Shown here one piece after another: positions 1 to 7,450 of a stretch of 37,120 bases of DNA; the stretch's first letter is position 1; each line of letters opens with the position of its first letter. Position numbers and translations under genes: made by a program. Source of the DNA: JANLSE01 sp038214135 (GTDB taxonomy: Bacteria > Chloroflexota > Chloroflexia > Chloroflexales > Roseiflexaceae); contig JBBQSD010000055.1 in assembly GCA_038214135.1 (NCBI GenBank), positions 1 through 37,120 on the forward strand, read 5' to 3'. A model generated the notes under the pieces. It searched no databases and was not told where the DNA came from. It was given only the letters and a program-made list of their open reading frames with translations.

Positions 1-62
1 GCACTGACTCGCCTGCTTGGGTAGGAAGAACATACGATCTAGGGTATCTTAGGCTTCCTGGA

Positions 63-103
63 AACACCTCTATTGTGGGCGATGCGCTCCCAATAGAGGT
101 GTT
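63..103. repeat. Long inverted repeat (13-bp perfect arms)
   Basis: AACACCTCTATTG at 63-75 is exactly complementary to CAATAGAGGTGTT at 91-103, leaving a 15-base loop. The hairpin would be strong. No T-run follows on either strand, so it is not a textbook intrinsic terminator. It may end a gene lying left of the window. Nothing else is recognisable in 1-148. Confidence 0.6.
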
Positions 104-148
104 CGTGCGTCACCCTGCCTGGCTTTGTATTGGCCCTGTTGCAAAGCA

Positions 149-158
149 TTGTTGACAA
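149..158. promoter_or_regulatory. Putative GntR operator O1 (TTGTTGACAA)
   Basis: TTGT-TG-ACAA is an inverted repeat with arms TTGT/ACAA. The same element recurs at 223-232, 5274-5283 and 5524-5533, always upstream of genes of this locus. FCD-type GntR regulators commonly bind short palindromes with GT...AC half sites, and such a regulator is encoded at 9538. The binding assignment is inference. Confidence 0.5.
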
Positions 159-220
159 ACTAGCATGGTAGGAGCATTCATCTTGCTTAAGAATAGCCTC
201 AGATTGTCGCCATTCAGGTA

Positions 221-234
221 TATTGTCAACAATA
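221..234. promoter_or_regulatory. Putative GntR operator O2 (TATTGTCAACAATA)
   Basis: TATTGT-CA-ACAATA is a 14-bp inverted repeat. It is the best palindrome of the four copies. Its centre is 74 bp from O1, close to seven helical turns, and it lies about 24 bp upstream of the predicted -35 box of the ligase operon. Confidence 0.55.
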
Positions 235-257
235 CAGGTTTATGTGGCCTCGTGTCC

Positions 258-286
258 TTGACAGTGTTGCCCTTTTCCTCTACCAT
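258..286 (+). promoter_or_regulatory. Predicted sigma70-type promoter for the ligase operon
   Basis: A consensus -35 TTGACA lies at 258-263. After a 17-bp spacer comes TACCAT at 281-286, which matches the -10 consensus at four of six positions. Transcription would start near 293 and give a leader of about 145 nt. The leader contains a perfect 13-bp tandem duplication (288-313) and a small GC hairpin (CCGGGG 358-363 with CCCCGG 375-380). Confidence 0.45.
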
Positions 287-287
287 T

Positions 288-313
288 ATTCTATTCCTAG
301 ATTCTATTCCTAG
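288..313. repeat. 13-bp perfect tandem duplication
   Basis: ATTCTATTCCTAG occurs twice back to back (288-300 and 301-313) in the 5' leader of the ligase gene, immediately after the predicted -10 box. It is probably a recent slippage duplication. Any regulatory role is unknown. Confidence 0.8.
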
Positions 314-437
314 ATGGCAATCCTAGCGGATGTGTAATAAGAAGAGGGGATTTTTCTCCGGGGCTGCGCCCGAACCCCGGCCTTGTGCTATGCATGTTTA
401 TAACCCAAACACGAATGTTTTCTTGTGAGAGGGACAG

Positions 438-1793
438 ATGCAGATAACCCACGAAGCGATTGTGCAGCGAGCTAGGGATTCTGGAGTCCGGCTTGTGCAA
501 TTCCTGTATTGCGATAATGGCGCGATCATCCGTGGCAAGGCCAGCGCTCTGCCTGGGCTTGGCGGGCGGTTATCCGATGGAATCGGCCTGACGGTCGCAA
601 TGATGGCGATGAATAGCCTCGATCAGCTTCAGCCGGTCGAGGGGATGGGCGCGGTCGGCGAGATCCGTTTGGTGCCAGATCCAGCCAGTTTCGTGGTACT
701 GCCCTACCAGCCGCACACTGCTGCAATGATGTGTGACATGATCACTGGTGCGCGTGAGCCATGGGCTGGTTGCCCACGTTCGTTCCTCAAACGCATGCGC
801 GCACGAGCTGCGGCGCATGATGTGCAGCTGCGGGCCGCGATGGAGGCGGAGTTTTCGCTCGCTACCCGCGATGCCGCTGGCGTGTATGCGCCGTTTGATC
901 GAACACTCTGCTTTGCTTCAACTGGTATGGCAATGGCCGGGCCGTTTGCCAGCGATCTTGTGGCTACGCTCGAATCGCAGGGCAATATTGTCGAGCAGTA
1001 CTACCCCGAGCTTGGCCATGGCCAGCACGAGATCACCATCCGCCATCAGGAAGTTCTGCGCGCCGCCGATAACCATCTCTGGCTGCGTGAGGCGATCCGT
1101 GGCGTTGCCCGCACCCATGGTTTAGTCGCCTCCCTGGCCCCGAAGCCATTTGCTGATCAGGCTGGCAATGGTGCCCATATTCATTTTAGCCTATGGGACG
1201 CCAATGATCGGAATCTGTTCTATGATTCAACTGCTGCCGATGGGCTATCGCTGATCGGGCGGCAGTTTATGGCCGGAGTGCTGGCCCATCTACCGGCCTT
1301 GGTGGCGATCACCTGCCCAAGTGTCAACTCCTATTATCGACTTCAGCCCCGAGCCTGGAGCAGCGCCTATGCGATTTGGGGCCACGACAACCGTGAGGCC
1401 GCGCTGCGCGTCGCTTCCCCATTCTGGAGCGATGTCGCTGGTTCGACCAACCTGGAATTGAAATCTGCCGACAGCTCGTGTAACCCGTATCTGGCCCTTG
1501 GTGCATTGCTGGCTGCTGGCCTCGATGGCATTGAACGCGAACTCGATCCCGGTGAGTCAGTCGAGGTCGATCCCGCAACGCTGAGTGATGTCGAGCAGCT
1601 GGAGCGTGGGATTACACGCCTGCCCACAACACTTGATGCGGCTCTCGATGCATTGGAGGCGGACGCCCTGCTGCTGGATGCCCTCGGGCCGCTGCTGGCG
1701 CGTTCATTCCTGTCCGTGCGCCGATCCGAGGCACGGGCATATGCGGCGATGGACGAGGCGACGCAGTTCACCGAGCACTTTGAGAAATATTAG
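438..1793 (+). CDS. Glutamine synthetase family protein (gamma-glutamyl ligase-like)
   Basis: This 451-residue protein has the full glutamine synthetase fold. A beta-grasp start carries D26-N-G and the RGK at 32-34. The catalytic barrel has MEAEF at 135-139, GHGQHE at 193-198, GNGAHIHFS at 243-251, NSYYR at 297-301, NRE at 318-320 and ELKSAD...NPYLA at 340-353. Family members ligate ammonia or an amine to the gamma-carboxyl of glutamate using ATP. Start ATG 438 has GAGAGGGA just upstream. The next gene encodes an amidohydrolase like the N-terminal half of fungal FluG, whose C-terminal half is a glutamine synthetase domain. The catabolic context and adjacent transporter argue against housekeeping GlnA and for a PuuA/IpuC/FluG-like gamma-glutamyl-amide synthetase. 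The true acceptor is not visible from sequence. Confidence 0.85.
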   Translation: MQITHEAIVQRARDSGVRLVQFLYCDNGAIIRGKASALPGLGGRLSDGIGLTVAMMAMNSLDQLQPVEGMGAVGEIRLVPDPASFVVLPYQPHTAAMMCDMITGAREPWAGCPRSFLKRMRARAAAHDVQLRAAMEAEFSLATRDAAGVYAPFDRTLCFASTGMAMAGPFASDLVATLESQGNIVEQYYPELGHGQHEITIRHQEVLRAADNHLWLREAIRGVARTHGLVASLAPKPFADQAGNGAHIHFSLWDANDRNLFYDSTAADGLSLIGRQFMAGVLAHLPALVAITCPSVNSYYRLQPRAWSSAYAIWGHDNREAALRVASPFWSDVAGSTNLELKSADSSCNPYLALGALLAAGLDGIERELDPGESVEVDPATLSDVEQLERGITRLPTTLDAALDALEADALLLDALGPLLARSFLSVRRSEARAYAAMDEATQFTEHFEKY

Positions 1794-1840
1794 GTGGCTG
1801 CGAGCTGAAGCCGCACGGCTATCTGTAATGGAGCGCAAGA

Positions 1841-2974
1841 ATGGATCTGAGTGCTGTTCCGATCCTCGATCACCATTGCCATAGTCTGCGCCTGCCGGAT
1901 CGGCAGCCTGTGGACGGCGATGGCTTCCGCAGATTTTTTGTTGAAACAAACGATCCAGAGATGGCAGCGCATGTGCGGCGCTCGATCTTCTATATGCGCG
2001 TTGTCCGTGATGTTGCGGCACTCCTTGGCTGCGAACCAACCGAGGAAGCCATCCTGGTTGCTCGTGCGAGCGAACCACTTGATCTATATGCCCGCCGATT
2101 GTTCGATGCAGGCAACTTCCGTGGATTACTGGTTGATACTGGACTCAGCCCGGAGGCCACCTATAGCGTGGCTGCGCTCAGTACAATCATTGGCCGCCCG
2201 GTCGAGACGGTGATCCGCCTTGAGTATCTGATGGAACAGCTGATCGCCACATCGATCAGTTTAGCCCAGGTTGAGGAGCAGTTGCGAGATGTGGTGCGAG
2301 CTGCCCGTGCCAAGGGCGTGGTCGGTCTAAAAAGTATTGCTGCCTACCGTGGTGGGCTGCATGTGGCCACACGCACCACGGCTGAGGCAACCGCAGCCTT
2401 CCCAGGACTTAAGGAGATCACCCGCCGCTATGGTCGCCTGCGCCTTGACGACCGGGTGATGCTCGATTACCTACTGCGAGCCGCGCTTGAGGAGGCTGCT
2501 ACTGCCGAATTGCCGGTACAGTTCCATGTGGCTTTTGGCGATGACGATGCCGATCTTCGCAATGCCAACCCGCTCCAGTTACGGGCATTGCTCACCGATC
2601 CAGCCTTCCGCCGTGTGCCATTCGTGTTGCTGCACTGCTACCCATACATCCGCGAGGCCGGGTATCTAGCGGCGCTGTATGCCCATGTGTTTATCGATGT
2701 CTCCCTGGCTGTACCACTCACCGCCCATGGTTGCACAGCGGCCTTCACCGAAGCACTTGAGCTGGCTCCAATCTCGAAACTGTTGTTCGCCACCGATGCC
2801 CATAGTGTGCCGGAATTATTCTATGTTGGTGCGCTGCATGGGCGCCAGGGGCTTGCCCAAACCCTTGACCGGCTGGTTGGCGAATCGATCATCAGTGCAG
2901 CCCAGGCCGAACAAGCCGCCGAGGATATTCTGTGGCGTAATGCTGCCGCGCTCTATCGGATTGCGTGGCCATAG
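1841..2974 (+). CDS. FluG-type metal-dependent amidohydrolase (amidohydrolase 2 superfamily)
   Basis: This is a 377-residue TIM-barrel hydrolase. Metal-binding features follow the family order: H12-C-H14 after the first strand, K164 in VGLKS, H229 in QFHVAFGD, H265 in LLHCYP and D319 in FATDAH. No signal peptide is present, so it is cytoplasmic. Start ATG 1841 has GGAG at 1830-1833. It begins 47 bp after the glutamine-synthetase-like gene and is very likely cotranscribed. In fungal FluG, and in some bacterial pairs, this hydrolase and the ligase are fused or adjacent, so the two probably act on the same glutamyl or amide compound. The substrate is unknown. TatD-like or generic amidohydrolase activity cannot be excluded. 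Confidence 0.8.
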   Translation: MDLSAVPILDHHCHSLRLPDRQPVDGDGFRRFFVETNDPEMAAHVRRSIFYMRVVRDVAALLGCEPTEEAILVARASEPLDLYARRLFDAGNFRGLLVDTGLSPEATYSVAALSTIIGRPVETVIRLEYLMEQLIATSISLAQVEEQLRDVVRAARAKGVVGLKSIAAYRGGLHVATRTTAEATAAFPGLKEITRRYGRLRLDDRVMLDYLLRAALEEAATAELPVQFHVAFGDDDADLRNANPLQLRALLTDPAFRRVPFVLLHCYPYIREAGYLAALYAHVFIDVSLAVPLTAHGCTAAFTEALELAPISKLLFATDAHSVPELFYVGALHGRQGLAQTLDRLVGESIISAAQAEQAAEDILWRNAAALYRIAWP

Positions 2975-2975
2975 C

Positions 2976-2993
2976 GACGCAAGATGTTGCGTC
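2976..2993. repeat. Small dispersed hairpin GACGCAA-N4-TTGCGTC
   Basis: GACGCAA at 2976-2982 pairs with TTGCGTC at 2987-2993, followed by TCTACGG. The same module occurs near 15889-15910 (GACGCAATATCTTGCGTC then TCTAC), and a variant near 32930. It is an intergenic dispersed repeat lying between two genes of the operon. Confidence 0.65.
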
Positions 2994-3037
2994 TCTACGG
3001 TTATCTCCAGATTGTATCTGTAACGAAGGAATAAACC

Positions 3038-3994
3038 ATGCAAGAAATAGATCGTCTCATCATTGGCCCGATCAGCGTTGTACGTGGCGAGATGGCGCGT
3101 GGCTGGTTGGCGGTGCCCGGAACATCGATCCAACTGCCGCTGACGATGATCCATGGTGCCAACCCCGGCAAGGTTCTGCTTGTGACTGCCGGCGTGCATG
3201 GTGGTGAGTACCCAGGTATTGAAGCGGCTATTCAGTTGGCCAGAACACTTGACCCAAAAGAGCTGAGCGGATCGGTGATCATTGCGCCAATCGTCAGCCC
3301 GACGGCCTTTCACGCACGTATGCAATACTGTGTGCCAGAAGATGGCCTCAACCTCAATCGCCAGTTTCCTGGCATAGCGACAGGCACTGTTTCGCAGCGG
3401 ATCGCGGCATGTGTGATGAATACACTCGCCGCCCACACCGATGCATGGGTTGATCTGCATGGCGGTGATATTCACGAGGAGTTGATGCCCTTCACAATCT
3501 ACTCATCTGGGGCGACACCAGCAGTCCGTGAGCAATCGCGCCAGATGGCGAAACTATTCGGTATCCGCTATCTGGTTGAGTCGGATTCAGTCAAGGGCGG
3601 AACCTATGGCGCTGCGGCAAGCGCTGGCATTCCGGCCATTCTGACCGAAGCCGGTGATATTGGCCAGCTTAATCCAGAAATGGTCGCAATCAACAGCCGT
3701 GGCCTACAGAACATCCTGCAAGCGCTCGAGATCTTGCCCGGTACACCAGAGCCGATCAACGATACTATCACGTTGCACACCTTTGCTGTGCTCACCAGCG
3801 CTCATTCGGCCTGCTGGTACACAGTGGTGCGGGCTGGCGATACTGTCGTGGCTGGCGATCTGATCGGCGAGCTGCGCGACTACTTCGGTGAGATATTGGA
3901 GCGGGTTATCGCGCCAATAACGGGTGTTGTTCTGTATCGCGTTACCTCACTGGCGGTAAATGCAGGTGATCCGCTGGCCGCTGTTGGGGCATAA
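3038..3994 (+). CDS. Succinylglutamate desuccinylase/aspartoacylase family deacylase
   Basis: This 318-residue zinc-dependent deacylase belongs to the M14-like AstE/AspA/DoeB group. H54 and E57 (GVHGGEYPG) are the first zinc ligands. LNLNRQFPG at 104-112 is the substrate-binding Asn-Arg motif, VDLHGGD at 138-144 supplies the third ligand (H141), and the TEAGD segment at 203-207 carries the probable catalytic Glu (E204). The C-terminal beta domain is typical. Start ATG 3038 follows AAGGA. Relatives cleave N-acyl groups from amino acids, for example N-acetyl-diaminobutyrate (DoeB), aspartate or succinylglutamate. Together with the upstream amidohydrolase and downstream amidase it points to stepwise removal of amide-linked groups from an imported compound. 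The precise substrate is not predictable. Confidence 0.85.
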   Translation: MQEIDRLIIGPISVVRGEMARGWLAVPGTSIQLPLTMIHGANPGKVLLVTAGVHGGEYPGIEAAIQLARTLDPKELSGSVIIAPIVSPTAFHARMQYCVPEDGLNLNRQFPGIATGTVSQRIAACVMNTLAAHTDAWVDLHGGDIHEELMPFTIYSSGATPAVREQSRQMAKLFGIRYLVESDSVKGGTYGAAASAGIPAILTEAGDIGQLNPEMVAINSRGLQNILQALEILPGTPEPINDTITLHTFAVLTSAHSACWYTVVRAGDTVVAGDLIGELRDYFGEILERVIAPITGVVLYRVTSLAVNAGDPLAAVGA

Positions 3995-3999
3995 AATGA

Positions 4000-4180
4000 T
4001 TACCGAATCCGCAGGCTGATGGATCTTTACATTTTAATTGGCGATTGTCCTACACACCATGCCCCGCAGGCTGAAGCCTGCGGATGGATGAGCAATGCCA
4101 AAACCTAGAGGCCTGCGGCGTGTGAGCGAATCCGCCCCTCTCCCGTTCTGTGAGAGGAGCAGGGGGTGAGGGCGGAAAGC
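4000..4180. repeat. Intergenic repeat block with REP-like palindrome
   Basis: The stretch contains CCGCAGGCTGAAGCCTGCGG at 4064-4083 (9-bp arms, 2-bp centre). It is preceded by a CCGCAGGCTGATGG...TTTACATT segment that recurs at 9313 and 36478. It is followed at about 4136-4175 by a CCCCTCTCCC...GTGAGGG block, a third dispersed family. The block separates the deacylase from the reductase and contains no gene. A GTG at 4150 in this block could extend the reductase but lies in repeat DNA. Confidence 0.7.
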
Positions 4181-4203
4181 GCAGTGGTAGGAAACAAACA
4201 TCT

Positions 4204-5235
4204 ATGCATATAACGATTGTTGGCGCTGGTGCCATTGGCGGGACGGTTGGCGCATACCTTGCGCGAGCAGGCCATGCCGTGCTGTTCTGCGATGTGGTTG
4301 CGGAGCATGTTGCGGCGATCAACAAGCACGGGCTGACGATTCGGGGTTGGGCCGAGGAATTTACCGTTACGGTTCCAGCAGTGACACCAGATGAGTTACG
4401 CGGGCCGTTGGATCTGGTATTGCTGGCAGTCAAGGCCCAGCATACATACGCGGCGATGCAACAGATTTCCTCGCTGCTCAGCGATACCGGGATTGTCGTT
4501 TCGCTCCAGAATGGCCTGAACGAGCAGATCATTGCTGAGGCAGTTGGCGAGCAGCGCACAATCGGTTGCTTGGTCAACTTTTCCGCCGATTACCTGGAGC
4601 CAGGGTTTATTCACTATGGCGGGCCGGGCGCGCTGAAGATCGGCGAATTGGATGGCACGATCACGCCGCGCCTGGAACAACTGCGCGATTTGCTGGCGGC
4701 TTGGGGCAGCGTTGAGACAACGACCAATATCTGGGGTTATATGTGGGGCAAACTTGGCTATGCAAACATGCTGTATGCCACCGCATTGGCAGATGCAAGC
4801 ATGGCCGAGGTGATCGGAAACTACCGCCAGCTGATGGTCGCATTGGCTAGTGAGGTGTATGAGGTTGCGGATCGGCGTGGCGTGCGTCCAGAAGCCTTCG
4901 ATGGCGTTGAACCAAACCTGTACTACCCACGCGAACAACGCGATCCACAGAAGATCCAACAATCACTTGATGCGTTAATAGAGCGCAGAAATCGGGATCA
5001 GAAGCAGCGCAGTGGCATCTGGCGCGATATTATGGTGCGCCGCCGCCGCAGCGAGATCGATCAGCAGCTTGTTCCAGTCGTTCGCCATGGCGAGGCAGTT
5101 GGATTGGAACTACCACTGACACGACGGCTTGTTGACCAGATTCATGCGCTTGAACAGGGCCATACAACACCGGCATGGGCGCATCTGGATGCACTCGAAC
5201 AGCTACGCCGCACCCTAATTGTGGAAAACCCTTGA
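4204..5235 (+). CDS. Ketopantoate reductase family (PanE/ApbA-type) NADP-dependent oxidoreductase
   Basis: The 343-residue protein opens with a Rossmann motif, GAGAIGG at 7-13, directly after the start. LLAVKAQHT carries K77, SLQNGLNE covers 100-107, and WGKL holds K183, the family's catalytic Lys, followed by the helical ApbA_C domain. Start ATG 4204 is preferred over an upstream GTG (4150) because it places the Rossmann strand at the N-terminus. An AGGA at 4189-4192 precedes it, and the extension is encoded by repeat DNA. PanE makes pantoate in coenzyme A synthesis, but many paralogues in catabolic operons reduce other 2-oxo acids. Given its neighbours, a role on a 2-oxo intermediate of the imported compound is more likely. 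Its stop codon overlaps the -35 box of the next promoter. Confidence 0.8.
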   Translation: MHITIVGAGAIGGTVGAYLARAGHAVLFCDVVAEHVAAINKHGLTIRGWAEEFTVTVPAVTPDELRGPLDLVLLAVKAQHTYAAMQQISSLLSDTGIVVSLQNGLNEQIIAEAVGEQRTIGCLVNFSADYLEPGFIHYGGPGALKIGELDGTITPRLEQLRDLLAAWGSVETTTNIWGYMWGKLGYANMLYATALADASMAEVIGNYRQLMVALASEVYEVADRRGVRPEAFDGVEPNLYYPREQRDPQKIQQSLDALIERRNRDQKQRSGIWRDIMVRRRRSEIDQQLVPVVRHGEAVGLELPLTRRLVDQIHALEQGHTTPAWAHLDALEQLRRTLIVENP

Positions 5236-5260
5236 CTCTCCTTGTAAAACCGTTTATACT
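5232..5260 (+). promoter_or_regulatory. Near-consensus sigma70-type promoter for the transporter genes
   Basis: TTGACT at 5232-5237, a 17-bp spacer and TATACT at 5255-5260 match the bacterial consensus at five of six positions in each hexamer. The -35 box overlaps the stop codon of the preceding reductase. Transcription would start near 5267, just before the operator at 5273-5284. Confidence 0.7.
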
Positions 5261-5272
5261 TTTATTATTCAT

Positions 5273-5284
5273 ATTGTTGACAAT
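5273..5284. promoter_or_regulatory. Putative GntR operator O3 (ATTGTTGACAAT)
   Basis: A perfect 12-bp inverted repeat, ATTGT-TG-ACAAT, begins 13 bp after the -10 box, so it covers the early transcribed region. That placement is typical for a repressor roadblock. It is the third copy of the motif seen at 149 and 223. Confidence 0.65.
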
Positions 5285-5522
5285 CTTCAACGAACCAGAC
5301 TCCATTGGATATTCAAGGGCGAGTGGCCCCTCATGGCTACGTTGACGGGTGTACGGACGCGATCTATCGCGTCCCTGCGGATCTCGACCTGTCAGAGCGC
5401 AATCTCACCACGCTACAATGATGTAACACCAACCCTCTACCAGGCGCTGAAATCGTTGCATTGTTCAGATGAACGGCCAATGAAGCCGTCCATCGTCCTG
5501 CTATCGTTGCTGCTAGCAGCAT
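5285..5522. other. Long 5' leader of the binding-protein gene, no gene seen
   Basis: Between O3 and O4 there is no convincing coding sequence. An open frame from 5219 that crosses into the next gene lacks a good ribosome site and overlaps the binding-protein gene in another frame. The leader holds a hairpin GGACGCGAT-CT-ATCGCGTCC at 5355-5374. At its end is a perfect 14-bp palindrome, TGCTGCTAGCAGCA at 5508-5521, abutting operator O4. Confidence 0.5.
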
Positions 5523-5534
5523 ATTGTCAACAAT
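5523..5534. promoter_or_regulatory. Putative GntR operator O4 (ATTGTCAACAAT)
   Basis: The inverted repeat ATTGT-CA-ACAAT lies 48 bp before the start codon of the binding-protein gene. Its centre is 250 bp from O3, a distance compatible with repression by DNA looping between the two sites. It is directly preceded by the palindrome TGCTGCTAGCAGCA. Confidence 0.6.
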
Positions 5535-5582
5535 CTCGCTGTATGAACGATAGTATCAGATTCTCAACAGGAGGAGACGACG

Positions 5583-7265
5583 ATGGATTCACGCCCAGAA
5601 CAGCCCACGCCAAGCCGATTGAGCCGCCGCCAGTTCCTTCGCATGATCGCTGGAGCAAGTGCCGCTGGCGCATTGCTAGCCGCCTGTGGGCGCGCTGCGC
5701 CTGCATCCCCAGCCAGCGCCCCGACGAGCCCACCCGCCACCAGTGGCCCTATTACTGTTGATCAGAACGCGACGGTGGCACCGGCACCTGCCGCAACTGC
5801 CGCAGCCATTGGTAAGGCTGGCGGAACGTTTACCTTCTCGCGTGGCAGTGACTCAAACAACCTCGACCCTGTAACGCAGGATGGGAACGTCGATATCTGG
5901 ATCCTCATGAATATCTACGACCAACTTGTTCGGGTCAACGATGCTGGCACCGAGATTGTTCCAGCATTGGCCGAGAAGTGGGAGATCACCCCCGATAATC
6001 TTACCTACACATTCCATCTGCGCCAGGGCGTGAAATTCTCCGATGACACGCCACTTAAATCCAGCGACGTCAAGTATTCGCTTGATCGAGCCAAAACCAA
6101 TAAGAAGAGTGGCTGGACATTCTCGCTCGAAGCGCTGAAGGAAGTCGCCACTCCCGATGACAATACCGTTGTGATCACCCTCACCCAGCCCTGGGCACCA
6201 TTCCTCTCGGATCTGGCCATGTTCAATGCTAGCGTGATCTCGGAGGCGTTCGGCAAGAAGGTTGGCGAAGAGGGCTTGGTTGAGCAGACCATGGGCACAG
6301 GGCCGTTTGCACTCGGGGAGTGGAAGAAGGGCGAGTATATTCTACTCAAGAAGAACCCGAACTATTGGGAGGCTGGCCTGCCATTGCTCGAAGAGGTAAA
6401 GATTACCGTTGTGCCAGACGATAACAACCGTATTCTGCAGCTCCAGGGCAGCCAGATCGATGGCATGTATGATGTGCCACTCAATCGGGTTTCCGAGCTG
6501 AACCAGGATCCAAAGCTGACTGTCAAACAGTTCACCTCAACCTATAATAATTTTATTGCGCTCAACACCCGCGAAGGGCCATTGGCGGATGTCAAGGTTC
6601 GCCAGGCGCTTAATTATGCCACCGATAAAGCCGCACTGATCAAGGTCGTCAACTTTGGGATCGGCGAAATTTCCAACAGCTTTATGCCAAATGGAGCGCT
6701 GTACTGGAATAAGGATCAGGTTGGCTACCCGTTTGATCTGGAGAAAGCCAAGTCACTCATGGCCGAATCGAAATCGGCTAGTGGCGCAAAGATCGCCATC
6801 CAGATCCAGGCCGGTGCTGCCAGTGCGCTGCAACTCGCTACTGCCCTGAAGGAGATGTGGTCCAAGATCGGCATCGAACTCGATATTCAGCAATTGGAGC
6901 AGGCCGTCGTAACCGATAACTATCGCAGTAACAAATTTGAAGCCTATGCGACCGGCTGGACAAATGATATTATTGACCCAGACGAGCTGGTTTCGTATGC
7001 GATCATCCCCGATAACTTTGAGAACTACCACACCGGCTGGATCAATGACGAAGCCGTTGAAATGGCCAAAAAGGGCCGCACCGTGCTCGATGACGCTGGC
7101 CGACGCACGATCTACTACCGGATTCAGGAGCTGCATATGCAGGATGCGCCATTCGTCTATCTGTATGTGCTGCCATATACCAATGTGCTAACCAAGAAGA
7201 TCGATGGCTTCCTGCACCACCCCATGGGCCAGTGGGTCTTCGCAAAAACATCGGTGAGCGCGTAA
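5583..7265 (+). CDS. ABC transporter substrate-binding lipoprotein, family 5 (peptide/opine/nickel type)
   Basis: The 560-residue protein starts with a twin-arginine signal (SRRQFLRM, R15-R16) and a lipobox LLAAC with C35 as the lipidated cysteine. A Pro/Ala/Ser/Thr linker follows, then a full SBP_bac_5 domain. It begins at about residue 85 with the family hallmark GGTFTFSRGSD...NNLDP, and has the internal TGPFALGEWKKGEY segment. AGGAGGAG at 5569-5576 gives a strong ribosome site for ATG 5583. It would fold before Tat export and then capture the substrate outside the membrane for the two permeases downstream. Ligands of this family include oligopeptides, opines, glutathione and some sugars. 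The surrounding amide-cleaving enzymes suggest a peptide-like or acyl-amino-acid ligand. Confidence 0.9.
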   Translation: MDSRPEQPTPSRLSRRQFLRMIAGASAAGALLAACGRAAPASPASAPTSPPATSGPITVDQNATVAPAPAATAAAIGKAGGTFTFSRGSDSNNLDPVTQDGNVDIWILMNIYDQLVRVNDAGTEIVPALAEKWEITPDNLTYTFHLRQGVKFSDDTPLKSSDVKYSLDRAKTNKKSGWTFSLEALKEVATPDDNTVVITLTQPWAPFLSDLAMFNASVISEAFGKKVGEEGLVEQTMGTGPFALGEWKKGEYILLKKNPNYWEAGLPLLEEVKITVVPDDNNRILQLQGSQIDGMYDVPLNRVSELNQDPKLTVKQFTSTYNNFIALNTREGPLADVKVRQALNYATDKAALIKVVNFGIGEISNSFMPNGALYWNKDQVGYPFDLEKAKSLMAESKSASGAKIAIQIQAGAASALQLATALKEMWSKIGIELDIQQLEQAVVTDNYRSNKFEAYATGWTNDIIDPDELVSYAIIPDNFENYHTGWINDEAVEMAKKGRTVLDDAGRRTIYYRIQELHMQDAPFVYLYVLPYTNVLTKKIDGFLHHPMGQWVFAKTSVSA

Positions 7266-7409
7266 CCCTCACCCCCCGGCCCCTCTCCCGCGCCGGGGAG
7301 AGGGTGAGGGACAATCGATAAGCGCTGGATGCCTCTCCATCCGCAGGCTGAAGCCTGTGGCAACAGGACGAAGAACCAGGGAATCATAGCCGCAGGCTTC
7401 AGCCTGCGG
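7266..7409. repeat. Stem-loop block between binding protein and permease (three palindromes)
   Basis: Right after the binding-protein stop codon, a CCCTCACC...GGTGAGGG hairpin spans 7266-7310. Two REP-like palindromes in opposite order follow, at 7341-7360 (one mismatch) and 7390-7409 (perfect CCGCAGGCTTCAGCCTGCGG). In other ABC operons such structures stabilise the upstream message and lower downstream permease expression. The same families occur elsewhere in the window, so they are dispersed elements rather than dedicated signals. Confidence 0.7.
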
Positions 7410-7450
7410 GGCGTGGTGCGATTGAACCATACCCAATTGAGAGGTAGCCG

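Noticed and set aside
438..1793. Housekeeping glutamine synthetase (glnA)
   Set aside because: The adjacent FluG-type hydrolase, deacylase, transporter and amidase, and the local regulator, fit a catabolic gamma-glutamyl ligase better. The sequence alone does not settle it.
5219..5761. Plus-strand open frame across the promoter and into the binding-protein gene
   Set aside because: It has no ribosome site, overlaps promoter and operators, and continues out of frame inside a clear lipoprotein gene with a strong Shine-Dalgarno.
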